Shown here one piece after another: positions 18,052 to 26,780 of a DNA stretch of 64,000 nucleotides; the first letter of the stretch is position 1; each line of letters opens with the position of its first letter. The position numbers were made by a program, and so were the translations under genes. Source of the stretch: Oceanobacillus sp. HTM 045 (lineage in GTDB: Bacteria > Pseudomonadota > Alphaproteobacteria > Rhodobacterales > Rhodobacteraceae); NCBI GenBank assembly GCA_009733745.1, contig WNWL01000001.1:434001-498000 (forward strand), in the 5' to 3' direction. The notes beneath the pieces are model-generated. The model saw only the letters and a list, made by a program, of their open reading frames with translations. It did no database searches and was not told the origin of the DNA.

Positions 18052-19836
18052 ATGACCTTCCTCGACGGCCTGAACTGGCCCGCGATCGTCACGCTTGCCG
18101 TCGTCCTTGGCATGCTCGTCCTGTTCGTGCTGGAGAAGTACCCGCCCGAGGTGGTGGCGATCTCTGGCGCGGCGACGCTGCTGGCGACCGGCATCCTTTC
18201 GGTCGACAACCTGCTCTCGGTGCTCTCCAACCCCGCGCCGCTGACCATCGCGGCGATGTTCATCCTCTCCGGCGCGCTGATCCGTACCGGGTCGCTCGAC
18301 GCGGTGACGCGGGTGGTCTCGAAGGGGGCGGAGAAGCGCCCGCGCGCGGTGCTGGCGGGCTTCGCCGGGCTCGGGCTCACCGCCTCGGCCTTTCTCAACA
18401 ACACGCCCGTGGTGGTGATGCTGATCCCGGTGGCGCTGAAGCTGGCGGGGGTGCTGAAGATGACGGCGTCGAAGCTGCTGATCCCGCTCTCCTACGTCAC
18501 CATCCTCGGCGGCATGTGCACGCTGATCGGCACCTCGACCAACCTGCTGGTCGACGGCGTTGCGCGCGACGCGGGGCTGGAGGCGTTCGGCCTGTTCGAG
18601 GTAACGCCGGTGGCGGTGGTGATCGCGCTGGCGGGCATCCTGCTGATGGTGCTGCTCGCGCCCCGCCTGCTGCCGCAGCGCGAGGCGATGCTCGACTTCC
18701 TGACCGGGCGCAAGAAGCTCAAGTTCTTCACCGAGGTGGTGATCCCCGACGGCTCCAACCTGGTCGGGCGCAAGGTGCTGGAGGTGGACCATTTCCAGCG
18801 CACCGGCATGACGGTGATCGACGTGCTCCGGGGCGACGAGTCGCTGCGCCGCCAGCTCGTCAACGTGACGCTGGAGGTGGGCGACCGGGTGGTGATCCGT
18901 ACCGGGGTGAACGAGCTCCTGGGCCTGCGCGAGAACAAGTCGCTGGCGCTGACGGGCCAGATCGACGCGCTGCCCTCGCGCTCCACCGTCACGGTCGAGG
19001 CGCTGATCACGCCCGAGTGCCGCATGGTCGGGCGCTATCTCGGCCAGCTGCGCCTGCGCCGGCGCTACGGCGTCTACCCGCTGGCGATGCACCGCCGGGC
19101 GGAGCGGGTGGGCTCGGCGCTCGACGACGTGCGCATCCGGGTCGGCGACACGCTGCTGCTGGAGGGCACGCCCGAGGACATCCATCGCCTCGCCGCCGAC
19201 CAGGGCCTGGTCGATCTCACCCAGCCGACCGAGCGGCCCTACCGCCGCGAGAAGGCGCCCATCGTCATCGCGCTGCTCTGGGGCGTGATCATCCTCTCCG
19301 CCGCCGGGGTGATGCCCATTGCCGGGCTCGCGGTGATCGCCGTGGCGCTGGCGCTGCTGACCCGCTGCATCGACGCCGAGGAGGCGTTCCAGATGATCGA
19401 GGGGCGGCTGCTGGCGCTGATCCTCGCCATGCTGGCGGTCGGCAAGGCGCTGGACGACACCGGCGCGGTCAAGCTGCTGGTGGATGCCGCCGCGCCCTGG
19501 CTGCGGGACATGCCGCCGCAGCTGGCGCTGGGCGCGGTGATCCTGCTGGCCTCGGTGCTGACGGAGCTGGTCTCCAACAACGCCGTCGCCGTGGTGGTGA
19601 CGCCCATCGCCATCACCCTGGCGCACACGCTCGGCTACGACCCGCGGCCCTTCGTGGTCGGCGTGATGATCGCTGCCTCGGCCAGCTTCGCCACGCCGAT
19701 CGGCTACCAGACCAACACGCTGGTCTACGCCCCGGGCGGCTACCGCTTCACCGACTACATGCGGGTGGGAATCCCGATGAACCTTCTGGTCGTGGTGCTC
19801 TCGGCGCTGTTCATCCCGGTTGTATTCCCGCTCTGA
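18052..19836 (+). CDS. SLC13/CitT-type carrier with two RCK-C domains
   Basis: 594 residues. Membrane halves at about 1-210 and 400-594 flank a soluble insert at about 215-390 with two TrkA-C (RCK_C) domains (VVIPDGSNLVGRKVLEVDHF and VEALITPECRMVGRYLGQL). Family signatures AFLNNTPVVVMLIPVALKL and ELVSNNAVAVVVTPIAITL form the substrate/Na+ sites. Such proteins are usually annotated as SLC13 anion permeases, for sulfate or dicarboxylates; the substrate is not evident here. A four-codon frame ATG GCC CGC AGA TGA at 18041 overlaps the start as ATGA. Confidence 0.9.
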   Translation: MTFLDGLNWPAIVTLAVVLGMLVLFVLEKYPPEVVAISGAATLLATGILSVDNLLSVLSNPAPLTIAAMFILSGALIRTGSLDAVTRVVSKGAEKRPRAVLAGFAGLGLTASAFLNNTPVVVMLIPVALKLAGVLKMTASKLLIPLSYVTILGGMCTLIGTSTNLLVDGVARDAGLEAFGLFEVTPVAVVIALAGILLMVLLAPRLLPQREAMLDFLTGRKKLKFFTEVVIPDGSNLVGRKVLEVDHFQRTGMTVIDVLRGDESLRRQLVNVTLEVGDRVVIRTGVNELLGLRENKSLALTGQIDALPSRSTVTVEALITPECRMVGRYLGQLRLRRRYGVYPLAMHRRAERVGSALDDVRIRVGDTLLLEGTPEDIHRLAADQGLVDLTQPTERPYRREKAPIVIALLWGVIILSAAGVMPIAGLAVIAVALALLTRCIDAEEAFQMIEGRLLALILAMLAVGKALDDTGAVKLLVDAAAPWLRDMPPQLALGAVILLASVLTELVSNNAVAVVVTPIAITLAHTLGYDPRPFVVGVMIAASASFATPIGYQTNTLVYAPGGYRFTDYMRVGIPMNLLVVVLSALFIPVVFPL

Positions 19837-20083
19837 GGCCCATCGGACCTTATTCCCGAGGTTGACAGATCGCTCGCGTCATGTTGCGATATGGACACGG
19901 TGCCCAGGGGTGGGGGCTGTAGGATCGGGATTGCTTCGGGGTCGAATGTCCGGGGTCGCAGCGGGAGGGACGCTCCCGCGCCCGTTTCCCGGAAGTTTCC
20001 GGTTTTTCTGATCGAGTCCGTTGCCGCCGGCATCGGTGCATCTTCCACCGACCCGGACCCGCCGTGACAGCCGGGAGAACGCC

Positions 20084-20616
20084 ATGCTCCGGATCGTTGC
20101 AGCGCTGATCGCCGTCCTCCTCGCCGTGCTCCTCGCCGCCCCTCTCGCCGCCCCCCTCGTCGCCACGGCCGCGCGTGCACAGGAGCCGCAGCCCTGGGCC
20201 GACCGGGGCGCGTGGAAAATCTACGTCGATCCCGGCCTCGGCAATGGCTGCTACGCGTCGCGGCTCTATGGCGACGGCACCTATCTCCGCATCGGCTTCG
20301 ATATCGGCAAGGAAATCGGCTACATGCTGATCACCAACCGTGGCTGGAGCAGCGTCCGTCCCGGCGACCGGCTCGCGCTGGAGGTGGTCTTCACCAGCCG
20401 CGACCGCTGGGACGCGTCCGCCTACGTGGAGTGGTTCGGCACCGACCTCGCCCTGGTGATGGAGTTCGACGAGGTAGACGTGATCGTGGACTTCATGAAA
20501 AAGCACAACGTCGAGTTCCGCCACGCCGGCGAGCGCCTCGTCCGGCTCTCGCTCAAGGGTTCCTACAACGCCTTCGCCGAGGTGGTCCGCTGCAGGAGCA
20601 TTACGGCGGCTTCTGA
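20084..20616 (+). CDS. secreted hypothetical protein with a probable 3' frameshift
   Basis: A signal peptide (MLRIVAALIAVLLAVLLA, ending ARAQ) precedes a soluble domain of about 150 residues with WKIYVDPGLGNGCYASRLYGD and a final LKGSYNAFAEVVRC. Proteins of this kind normally end soon after such a cysteine. In the plain frame no stop occurs until 20995, deep inside yebC. One extra base at about 20593 would give the short ending QEHYGGF and a stop at 20616. I therefore give 20616 as the likely natural end; the alternative is an uninterrupted 20084-20995 frame. Confidence 0.65.
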
Positions 20617-20699
20617 TGCCGGCGGGGTCCGGAGAGGGGCCGGTTCCGGCCGCGGGCGGGATTCCGGTACGCCGACCGGTGCGCCTGCGCACGCCCGGC

Positions 20700-20728
20700 T
20701 TGAACGCTCACCCGCCTGCCTCTATAAC
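20700..20728 (+). promoter_or_regulatory. sigma-70 type promoter for yebC
   Basis: TTGAAC (20700-20705), a 17-bp spacer and TATAAC (20723-20728) make a near-consensus promoter 38 bp upstream of the yebC start. Its presence supports the view that the preceding gene ends before this point. Confidence 0.75.
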
Positions 20729-20765
20729 CGCGCCGGTTTCATGACATCATGTGAAGAGGTGACCC

Positions 20766-21512
20766 ATGGCGGGGCATTCGAAATGGGCAAACATCCAGCA
20801 CCGCAAGGGACGGCAGGATGCAGCGCGCTCGAAGCTCTTCTCCAAGCTCGCCAAGGAGATCACCGTCGCCGCCAAGATGGGCGACCCGGACCCGGACAAG
20901 AACCCCCGCCTGCGCCTCGCCGTGCGCGAGGCCAAGTCGAACTCGGTGCCGAAGGACGTGATCCAGCGCGCCATCGACAAGTCGCAGGGCGGTGACGCGG
21001 AGAACTACGAGGAGATCCGCTACGAGGGCTACGGCCCCGCCGGCGTGGCGGTGATCGTCGAGGCGATGACCGACAACCGCAACCGCACCGCGTCGAACGT
21101 GCGCTCCTACTTCTCCAAGTTCGGCGGCAACCTCGCCGAGACCGGCGCCGTCTCCTTCATGTTCGACCGGGTCGGCGCGGTGGTCTACCCCGCCTCCGCC
21201 GGCGACGCCGACACGGTGATGGAAGCCGCCATCGAGGCCGGCGCCGAGGACGTGGAGAGCAGCGCCGACGAGCACACCATCTACTGCGCCGCGACCGACC
21301 TCTCCGATGTTTCGACCGCGCTGGAAGAGGCCCTCGGCGAGGCCGAGAGCGCCAAGCTGATCTGGAAGCCCCAGACCACCACGCCGGTGGACGAGGACAC
21401 CGGCTCGACCCTGATGAAACTCCTCTCCGCCCTCGACGACGACGACGACGTGCAGAACGTCACCGCCAATTTCGAGATGTCGGACGAGGTGATGGAGAAG
21501 CTGGCCTCCTGA
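20766..21512 (+). CDS. yebC: YebC/TACO1 family protein
   Basis: A 248-residue cytosolic protein. The family start [18 protein letters not shown] is intact, followed by [38 protein letters not shown] and the C-terminal [20 protein letters not shown]. YebC/TACO1 proteins have been described as transcription factors and more recently as ribosome-associated factors helping translation of difficult (proline-rich) stretches. It has its own promoter at 20700. Its 3' side is the R1-R3 repeat array. Confidence 0.95.
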   Translation: MAGHSKWANIQHRKGRQDAARSKLFSKLAKEITVAAKMGDPDPDKNPRLRLAVREAKSNSVPKDVIQRAIDKSQGGDAENYEEIRYEGYGPAGVAVIVEAMTDNRNRTASNVRSYFSKFGGNLAETGAVSFMFDRVGAVVYPASAGDADTVMEAAIEAGAEDVESSADEHTIYCAATDLSDVSTALEEALGEAESAKLIWKPQTTTPVDEDTGSTLMKLLSALDDDDDVQNVTANFEMSDEVMEKLAS

Positions 21513-21555
21513 GGGGTTTCTGGGGCAGGGCGCCAGCCAGCCCCATGAGGCAAGT

Positions 21556-21732
21556 GCAAATGGCGACGTCCGGCCCTGGACGGGCGTGGTGCTGCTTGGG
21601 GACTGCTTGATTTATCCCCGCAAGACCTCCCGTCCTTTGAACTTTTTGCAGCGTTGCAAAACGCCCGGCCCGGGGGAGGGCCGGACGTGGCCCGCGCTGG
21701 CCGCGCGTGCTACGGCTGATCGGAGTGCATCC
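21556..21732 (+). repeat. R-element copy R1
   Basis: A full-length copy of the intergenic R element. The left arm CCGGCCC begins at 21570 and the right arm GGGCCGG ends at 21684, 115 nt inclusive. The central palindrome reads TTTTGCA-GCGT-TGCAAAA. First unit of the tandem array after yebC. Confidence 0.85.
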
Positions 21733-21806
21733 CGCCAAACTGCGGGTTTCATTGCGAGCGCAGTCGTGCACTGCACGAGACTGATCGCAGACCACACTTC
21801 GGCTGA

Positions 21807-21986
21807 GCGCAAAGGGCCATGACCGGCCCTGGTCGGGCGTGGTGCTGCTTGGGGACTGCTTGGTTTATCCCCGCAACCCCTCCCAGCCTCTGATCCCCTT
21901 GCAACGGCAGAGAACGCCCGGCCCCGGGGAGGGCCGGACGTGGCCCGCGCTGGTCGCCCGGGCTGACGACTGATCGGGGTGCATCC
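21807..21986 (+). repeat. R-element copy R2
   Basis: Left arm from 21823, right arm to 21937, 115 nt inclusive. Followed by GTGGCCCGCGCTGG and a GCCCGGGC-type hairpin region, ending about CTGATCGGGGTGCAT. Confidence 0.85.
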
Positions 21987-22060
21987 GGCCAAACCGCGGG
22001 TGTAGTTGCGAGCGCAGTTGTGCCCTGCACGAGACTGATCGCAGACAACACTTCGGCTGA

Positions 22061-22242
22061 GCGCAAAGGGCCATGACCGGCCCTGGACGGGCGTGGTGCT
22101 TCGCCGGGTCTGCTTGGTTTATCCCCGCAAACCCTCCCGCAATCTGATCCTATTGCAGCGTCGCAGAACGCCCGGCCCGGGGGAGGGCCGGACGTGGCCC
22201 GGGCTGGTCGCCCGGGCGACGGCTGATCGGGGTGCTCAAGCC
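22061..22242 (+). repeat. R-element copy R3
   Basis: Left arm from 22077, right arm to 22191, 115 nt inclusive. The 3' hairpin GCCCGGGC-TGGTC-GCCCGGGC is perfect here. Last unit of the array; 22243-22318 holds nothing recognisable. Confidence 0.85.
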
Positions 22243-22318
22243 AAAACGGCTCCGCCCGAGGCAGGCTCAGCGGGCGGCTGATCGAATTACACCAAGCGTC
22301 AGTGCCCCAGCCCGCCCC

Positions 22319-22723
22319 TCAGACCGCCTCGCTCTCCAGCTCGGAGGTGTCGTAGCCGAGGATTTCCAGCCCTTCCTCCAGCCAGTCGCCCAGCATCGGC
22401 GAGCCGAGAAGGTAGGAGGCGGTGGGCTTGTCGAGATTGCCCCGCGCCTCCGACAGCAGCGTCGGGAAATCCTCCTTCTCGCCGTTGTCGCGCCCGAGCC
22501 AGAACAGCGCCACCAGCTCGGCGCGCTGGGTGTCGGTCAGGTCGGCGATCCAGCTTTCCAGTTCCTGCTCGACCGGGTCGCCGGCGCGGTCCTCCAGGAC
22601 GTCCATCGCGTCCGGATCGTCGTCCAGCGTTTCCGTCCGGTCCAGCGTGTCCGCATCCTTCACGTCGAAGGCGCGGGCCTTCATGATGATCCATGCGACG
22701 GTCGAGAGCGGCAGACTGAGCAT
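22319..22723 (-). CDS. DUF3775 domain protein
   Basis: A 134-residue acidic protein. The DUF3775 core is seen as LTDTQRAELVALFWLGRDNGE and then LGSPMLGDWLEEGLEILGYD near the C-terminus. The function of the family is unknown; it is common in alphaproteobacteria. The start at 22723 follows GAGGAG. It is divergent from the aldolase gene with a 75-bp shared promoter region and convergent with yebC across the R1-R3 array. Confidence 0.85.
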   Translation of the reverse strand: MLSLPLSTVAWIIMKARAFDVKDADTLDRTETLDDDPDAMDVLEDRAGDPVEQELESWIADLTDTQRAELVALFWLGRDNGEKEDFPTLLSEARGNLDKPTASYLLGSPMLGDWLEEGLEILGYDTSELESEAV

Positions 22724-22798
22724 TGGCTTCTCCTCGATTTTGGCGAAAGGTATGTCTCCGGGAGACGCACGCGCCTTGATCTGGCGCAAGGAGAGCCG

Positions 22799-23557
22799 AT
22801 GACCAGCACCGCCGAGAAGATCGCCGCCTTCACCGGCGGCAGGACCGCCCGCGCCGTCTGGCTCGGCATCGCCTCCGCCGAGACGGCGGGCATGGCCGCG
22901 CTGGCCGGGGCGGAGGTCGGCGTGGTCGATACCGAGCACGGCCAGATCGGCCCGGAGACCTGCGCTGCGATGATCTCGGCGCTCCACGCCGGCGGCGCGA
23001 AGGCCATCACGCGCGTCGCCACCACCGAGCCGGGCCGCATCAAGCACGCGCTCGACGCTGGGGCGGACGGGATCATCGTGCCCTATGTCGAGACGGTGGC
23101 CGAAGCGCAGGCGGCGGTCGAGGCCTTCTGCTTCCCGCCGCTCGGCAAGCGCGGTTCGGCCATGCGCGTGATGCGCGCCGCGCGCTACGGCGCGGATGTT
23201 GACTACGGGCCAACATGGAACGACACCGGCCTCCTGGTGCTGCAGATCGAGAGTCGCCGTGGCCTCGCCGCCGCGCCGGAGATCGCGGCGGTTGCGGGCG
23301 TCGACATGCTGCTGCTCGGCCCGTCGGATTTCTGCGCCGACGCGGGCTGGTCGCTGGGGGCTGACGGGGAGAAGGTGTTCGACGCATGGCGCGAGATCGA
23401 CGCCGCGGCACGTGCCGCGGGCAAGGGCATGATGGGCTTCTCCTGGCCCGCCGCCGACGCCGCCCGGCTGGCGGAGGCGGGCTGCGAGATCGTCACGGTG
23501 GCCTCGGACATCGTGGTGCTGACCTCTGGTCTCGCCGCCGCGGTGGGCGCGCCGTGA
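22799..23557 (+). CDS. HpcH/HpaI-type class II aldolase
   Basis: A 252-residue barrel enzyme of the 2-keto-3-deoxy acid (HpcH/HpaI) aldolase family, dependent on a divalent metal. Seen are VVDTEHGQIG, GADGIIVPYVETVAEA with GKRGSAMRVMRAARYG, VLQIESRRGL carrying the metal-binding Glu, and LLLGPSDFCADAG. Such enzymes cleave 2-oxo-4-hydroxy acids to pyruvate or oxaloacetate plus an aldehyde. AAGGAG precedes the start. A small gene overlaps its stop. Confidence 0.9.
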   Translation: MTSTAEKIAAFTGGRTARAVWLGIASAETAGMAALAGAEVGVVDTEHGQIGPETCAAMISALHAGGAKAITRVATTEPGRIKHALDAGADGIIVPYVETVAEAQAAVEAFCFPPLGKRGSAMRVMRAARYGADVDYGPTWNDTGLLVLQIESRRGLAAAPEIAAVAGVDMLLLGPSDFCADAGWSLGADGEKVFDAWREIDAAARAAGKGMMGFSWPAADAARLAEAGCEIVTVASDIVVLTSGLAAAVGAP

Positions 23558-23823
23558 AGGGGCCGGCGCAGGATCCGCGCGGCCTGATCGTAGAGGCCTA
23601 CGCGATCTCCGGCATCGGCCCGGAGGACTGCCGCTCGATCTTCTTCGACTGGGCGCTGGGAAAGAAGGAAGGCACCGACGCCGAGGCCGCCGCCGCCCTG
23701 CTGGCCCACTACGGCGCGGCCCATCCCGACCACCCGATGACGGCGCTGCTGCGCGAGGCGATCGACGCCGCCGCCCGCCCCGGCGGCCGGCGCGGCGGAA
23801 GGCGGGGCAGGCGGGTCGAATAG
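23554..23823 (+). CDS. small conserved-looking protein coupled to the aldolase
   Basis: 89 residues from a GTG that overlaps the aldolase stop (GTGA). The helical core IVEAYAISGIGPEDCRSIFFDWALGKKEG ends in a basic GRRGGRRGRR tail. There is no membrane segment. I do not know its function. The overlap and coding-like composition support translation. A role with the aldolase is only suggested by the coupling. Confidence 0.68.
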   Translation: MKGPAQDPRGLIVEAYAISGIGPEDCRSIFFDWALGKKEGTDAEAAAALLAHYGAAHPDHPMTALLREAIDAAARPGGRRGGRRGRRVE

Positions 23824-23965
23824 ACCGGTGGCGCAGCCGCGCGCCGGTTTCGGCCAACAACCCGTGGCAACCCTGAACCGGGCGAACGCCGCTTCCCGAA
23901 TACGGGAAAGGCTTTCCCGGTCAATCAACCTTTGGGAGAGTGCGCCGTGCGCTATCTCCTGATCA

Positions 23966-23986
23966 GGCACACGGCGTGCGTGTGCC
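23966..23986. other. hairpin upstream of the 24024 gene
   Basis: GGCACAC and GTGTGCC form a perfect 7-bp stem around GGCGTGC, 37 bp upstream of the start codon. A second small inverted repeat, TTCCCG-AATA-CGGGAA, lies at 23893-23908. Either may end the aldolase transcript or regulate the next gene. Confidence 0.4.
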
Positions 23987-24023
23987 CTTGTTCAGGATCA
24001 GCGTTCTCACAGGAGATTTCGCC

Positions 24024-25073
24024 ATGACCGATACTGCCAGCACGAACCCCGCCAACCCGTCGTTCGGCTTCCCGCATATTCCGGGCGAGAGCGACATCAA
24101 GAAATGGGTCGGCGATGCCGTCTCGCCGCTGACCGATCCGATAAAGACGGTCGTCGGCGACATCAAGGGCGAGGTCGACAAGGTCCTGGGCCACATCACC
24201 CACCCGCTGGCCGACGACTGGCAGCAGGTCATCACCGATGTCGGCAACATCCGCAAGCACGTCCCCGACTTCGCCAAGGTCGCCTCGACGATGGGCAATT
24301 TCGGCGCCACCTCGATGAGCTGGGACGCGGCGAAGGGGCAGCAGGCCAAGGCCGCGCTGAACGCCTTCACCAGCCAGATCGCCGACGCTGTGGAGCAGTC
24401 CTTCGCCAAGCTCGGCGCGGGCAAGGAGACGGCGGCGGCGCTGCGCAAGGTCGAGGCGGCGCTGGCCTCGGTGGAGGACGAGCTGGCCGCGCCGCTGGCG
24501 CTGATCGCCGAGCTGGTCGATCTCGACGACGCGGCGCAGAAGATCCAGCACCTGCCGCAGCTGATCGACCTGAAGCAGCAGGGCCGCGCGCCGATGATCC
24601 GCCTCGAGGGCGCGGCGCCGGGCGACCCGGTCTCCGAGATCGTGATCTCGGTGGTGATCATGGTGCTGTCGATGATCGTCGAGGTGCTCGACTACATCCG
24701 CTCCTCCTTCCCGCTGTCGATCGGGGCGGGGCTGCAGGTCGGCGCCTCGGGCGGCGTCGCGATCGGCGTCGATGTCGAGGGCGACGCGGCGTTCAAGGGC
24801 TCGGTCGGCCTGCTCGGCACCAGCAACCTGGTGATCGGCCTGCTGGCGCTGCCGCTCAAGGTGCTGATCACCACCCTGCCGGCGGTGATGCTCGACATCG
24901 ACGACGCCGACTCCAGTTCCGCCGAGGACAAGATCGATGCGGTGCAGGAGAGCCTCGGCGCGAAGGAGGCCGACAAGGCCCACCCGCCCGCCGACGGCAC
25001 GGTGCAGAAGAAGCTCGACCTCGTGCTCGGCCAGGTCGAGGCGATCATGCTGAAGATCGGCGTCGGGGGCTGA
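24024..25073 (+). CDS. hypothetical protein with two hydrophobic segments
   Basis: 349 residues, no recognised domain. The N-terminal half is amphipathic and helical (IKKWVGDAVSPLTDPIKTVV through about residue 185), resembling a coiled or lipid-associating region. Hydrophobic segments follow at about 210-232 (SEIVISVVIMVLSMIVEVLD) and about 270-295 (NLVIGLLALPLKVLITTLPA), separated by a Gly/Val-rich beta-like stretch. The tail is acidic. There is no signal peptide. ACAGGAG lies upstream of ATG 24024; a longer start at 23940 would disrupt the upstream hairpin region. It stands alone. Confidence 0.7.
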   Translation: MTDTASTNPANPSFGFPHIPGESDIKKWVGDAVSPLTDPIKTVVGDIKGEVDKVLGHITHPLADDWQQVITDVGNIRKHVPDFAKVASTMGNFGATSMSWDAAKGQQAKAALNAFTSQIADAVEQSFAKLGAGKETAAALRKVEAALASVEDELAAPLALIAELVDLDDAAQKIQHLPQLIDLKQQGRAPMIRLEGAAPGDPVSEIVISVVIMVLSMIVEVLDYIRSSFPLSIGAGLQVGASGGVAIGVDVEGDAAFKGSVGLLGTSNLVIGLLALPLKVLITTLPAVMLDIDDADSSSAEDKIDAVQESLGAKEADKAHPPADGTVQKKLDLVLGQVEAIMLKIGVGG

Positions 25074-25100
25074 GGCGAGAGAAGAGGCGAAAGTATCCGG

Positions 25101-25123
25101 GGGGCGGCTCAGGCGGCCGCCCC
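25101..25123. terminator. hairpin over the asparaginase stop codon
   Basis: GGGGCGGC and GCCGCCCC form a perfect 8-bp stem around a 7-nt loop. It spans the asparaginase stop in a gap of only 35 bp between convergent genes. Confidence 0.55.
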
Positions 25124-26191
25124 TTCCTCCAGCGCCGCCTCGACGAAGGCCCGCGCCACCCAGTCCGCGCCGCGCCCCTCCGCCCCGTGCCCCTCCGCCG
25201 CGGCCAGCGCCAGCAGCACGTGCAGCTTCGCCCCGATCGCCGGCAGCGTCCGGTCGCCGGTCGGCAGCACCCCGCAATCGGCCAGCCACGAGCCCGACGA
25301 GTAGGTCCCCGACTGCGCCGGCCCGGCATGGAGCTGCGAGGTGATCGCCACCGTCACGCCCCGTTCCGTCAGCGCGGTCAGCCGCGGCGCCAGCACACCC
25401 TCCGCCGGCATGTTGCCCGCGCCGTAGCCGAGCAGCACCAGCGCCCCCAGCCCCTCGATCCCGGCCAGCGCATCGAGCTGCGCGCCCATCATCTCCGGCG
25501 CGTTCGGCGCGGCGTGGAGCACCACGACGGCGCGCTTCCCCAGGTACGGCGCGATCCGGTGGAGCTGCGCGCCGAGCGCCGCCGGGTCCGCCCCCGGCAG
25601 GGTAGGGACCGGCACCGGCCCGTCCGGCTCGGTAAAGGCGTCCGGGTCCGTGCTGTGGCGCTTGATCGCGCGCAGCCCCTGCATCGCCCGGCCGTTGAAG
25701 AAGATCCCGACCCCCGGCTGCCGCGTCGCGGCGAGGGCCGCCAACGCGCCGGTGGCGTTGGGCACCGCGTCGGTCCCGGCGCGCAGCCGGGTGCCGTCGG
25801 CTTCCAGCAGCGGCAGTTGCGAGCCGGTGAACATCACCGGCATCTCCAGCCGGGCCACGGGCCGCCCGTCTTCCCAGAGCGCCGTGAGAAAGGCCACCGC
25901 CGCGGCCGACCAGGCCATGGTATCGGTGCCATGCACCAGCAGGACAGATTCGGTGACCGTCTCGTTCTCGCCGGCGATGCCCAGCACGCCCCGCACGATC
26001 CGCAGCCAGTCGGCGGGCGTGGCGGCGGCGCTGTCGATCGGCGGGTCCAGCGCCTCGAAGCGGTGCGGCACGCCGGAGAGCGGCGCGAGATGGCGCTCCC
26101 AGGCGGCCGCGAAGGCGGCGCCCGGCATGGGCGCCAGCGGGTGACCGGCCGAGCCGAAGGTCCCGCCGGCATGGAGTACGCGGATCGTCAT
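25109..26191 (-). CDS. asparaginase family protein (type I-like)
   Basis: 360 residues. The first catalytic threonine lies in VLHAGGTFGSAG at the N-terminus and the second in VLLVHGTDTMAWSAAA near residue 85, with VMFTGSQLPL following. The C-terminal region has GYGAGNMP and VTVAITSQLHAG. The enzyme hydrolyses asparagine to aspartate and ammonia. It lacks a signal peptide, so it is cytoplasmic. ATG 26191 is chosen; an ATG 12 bp upstream is possible. Neither has a strong ribosome site. Confidence 0.88.
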   Translation of the reverse strand: MTIRVLHAGGTFGSAGHPLAPMPGAAFAAAWERHLAPLSGVPHRFEALDPPIDSAAATPADWLRIVRGVLGIAGENETVTESVLLVHGTDTMAWSAAAVAFLTALWEDGRPVARLEMPVMFTGSQLPLLEADGTRLRAGTDAVPNATGALAALAATRQPGVGIFFNGRAMQGLRAIKRHSTDPDAFTEPDGPVPVPTLPGADPAALGAQLHRIAPYLGKRAVVVLHAAPNAPEMMGAQLDALAGIEGLGALVLLGYGAGNMPAEGVLAPRLTALTERGVTVAITSQLHAGPAQSGTYSSGSWLADCGVLPTGDRTLPAIGAKLHVLLALAAAEGHGAEGRGADWVARAFVEAALEEGAAA

Positions 26192-26314
26192 GCGGGAGGG
26201 CATGGCACGCCGCGGAGCGCAAGGGCAAGCCCCGCCGCGCCCGATTGGCCGGGCGCACGGGTTGGGATAGCGTCGCGCCGGGGGCGCGGCCGGATTGGCG
26301 CGAGGGAAGACGCG

Positions 26315-26737
26315 ATGCGCAACAGCAGGTTCTCGATCAGCGTCCGCGGCAGCGGGGTGCTGCACGGTCCGTTCATCACCGACGGCTTCAATCGCTGGAA
26401 GAACGCGACCATGTACGACCACGGCCCGGTCGCCAACGCCGCGCGCGGGGCCGAGGCGAAGCTCGGCGAGGACGGCTACCTGAACGAGGAAGGCCGCCGC
26501 GCCGCGAAGCGCATCCGCGAAAACCTCAAGAGCCCGCCCAAGACCGACTTCACCATCGAGTTCGAGATGAAGGGCCGGGTGCAGGAGGTGAAGATCACCT
26601 CGAAGGAGGGCTGCACCAAGCGGTTCCGCTACAACACCAACGGCATGACCTTCCGCCAGATGGATGACGCCGTGATGGACCTGATGCGCGCCGTCGAGGC
26701 GATGATGCACGGCTGCGGCGCCCCGCTGGTGTGCTAG
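26315..26737 (+). CDS. small basic hypothetical protein
   Basis: 140 residues, basic, with no signal peptide or membrane helix. The N-terminus MRNSRFSISVRGSGVLHGPF is followed by a helical, charged region (EEGRRAAKRIRENLKSPPK), then a beta strand FTIEFEMKGRVQEVKITSK and cysteines at EGCTKRF, HGCG and the final VC. I recognise no family. GAGGGA precedes the start. It is divergent from asparaginase and followed by element R4. Confidence 0.65.
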   Translation: MRNSRFSISVRGSGVLHGPFITDGFNRWKNATMYDHGPVANAARGAEAKLGEDGYLNEEGRRAAKRIRENLKSPPKTDFTIEFEMKGRVQEVKITSKEGCTKRFRYNTNGMTFRQMDDAVMDLMRAVEAMMHGCGAPLVC

Positions 26738-26780
26738 GTACGGAGCAGGGGGGGCCTGACGCGTAGGCTCCTAGTCGGTG

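Larger units (their letters stand above)
21556..22242 (+). repeat. tandem array of a 254-bp unit containing R1, R2 and R3
   Basis: Three R elements are spaced 253 and 254 bp apart. The linkers between them (21733-21806 and 21987-22060) are also near-identical, sharing words such as CTGCACGAGACTGATCGCAG and CACTTCGGCTGAGCGCAAAG. The array is thus a segmental duplication of element plus linker, with the third linker missing. It fills the 806-bp gap between the convergent yebC and DUF3775 genes. No gene is credible inside it. Confidence 0.88.

Noticed and set aside
18041-18055. Four-codon leader (ATG GCC CGC AGA TGA) overlapping the SLC13 start
   Set aside because: GGAGG lies only one base before this ATG but 12 before the main start, so it probably serves the main start; the overlap may be chance. 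It is noted in the gene entry only.
18052-19836. Annotation of the carrier as a potassium (Trk) component because of its RCK-C domains
   Set aside because: The membrane halves carry SLC13 signatures (NNTPVVVMLIP and SNNAVAVVVTP); RCK-C inserts are common in this carrier family.
21556-22242. CRISPR array
   Set aside because: The units are about 254 bp and both element and linker are repeated; there are no short repeats with unique spacers and no cas genes.
21586-22281. Open frames through the R elements giving a recurring peptide of the type CLIYPRNPS...LQRCRTPGPGEGRTWP
   Set aside because: The frame is open in six copies because the core length is fixed and the DNA is GC-rich. The 11-nt insertion in R5, R9 and R10 and the 95-nt deletions in R5 and R7 break it, there is no consistent start or ribosome site, and the opposite strand is open too. 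A structural role explains the constancy better.
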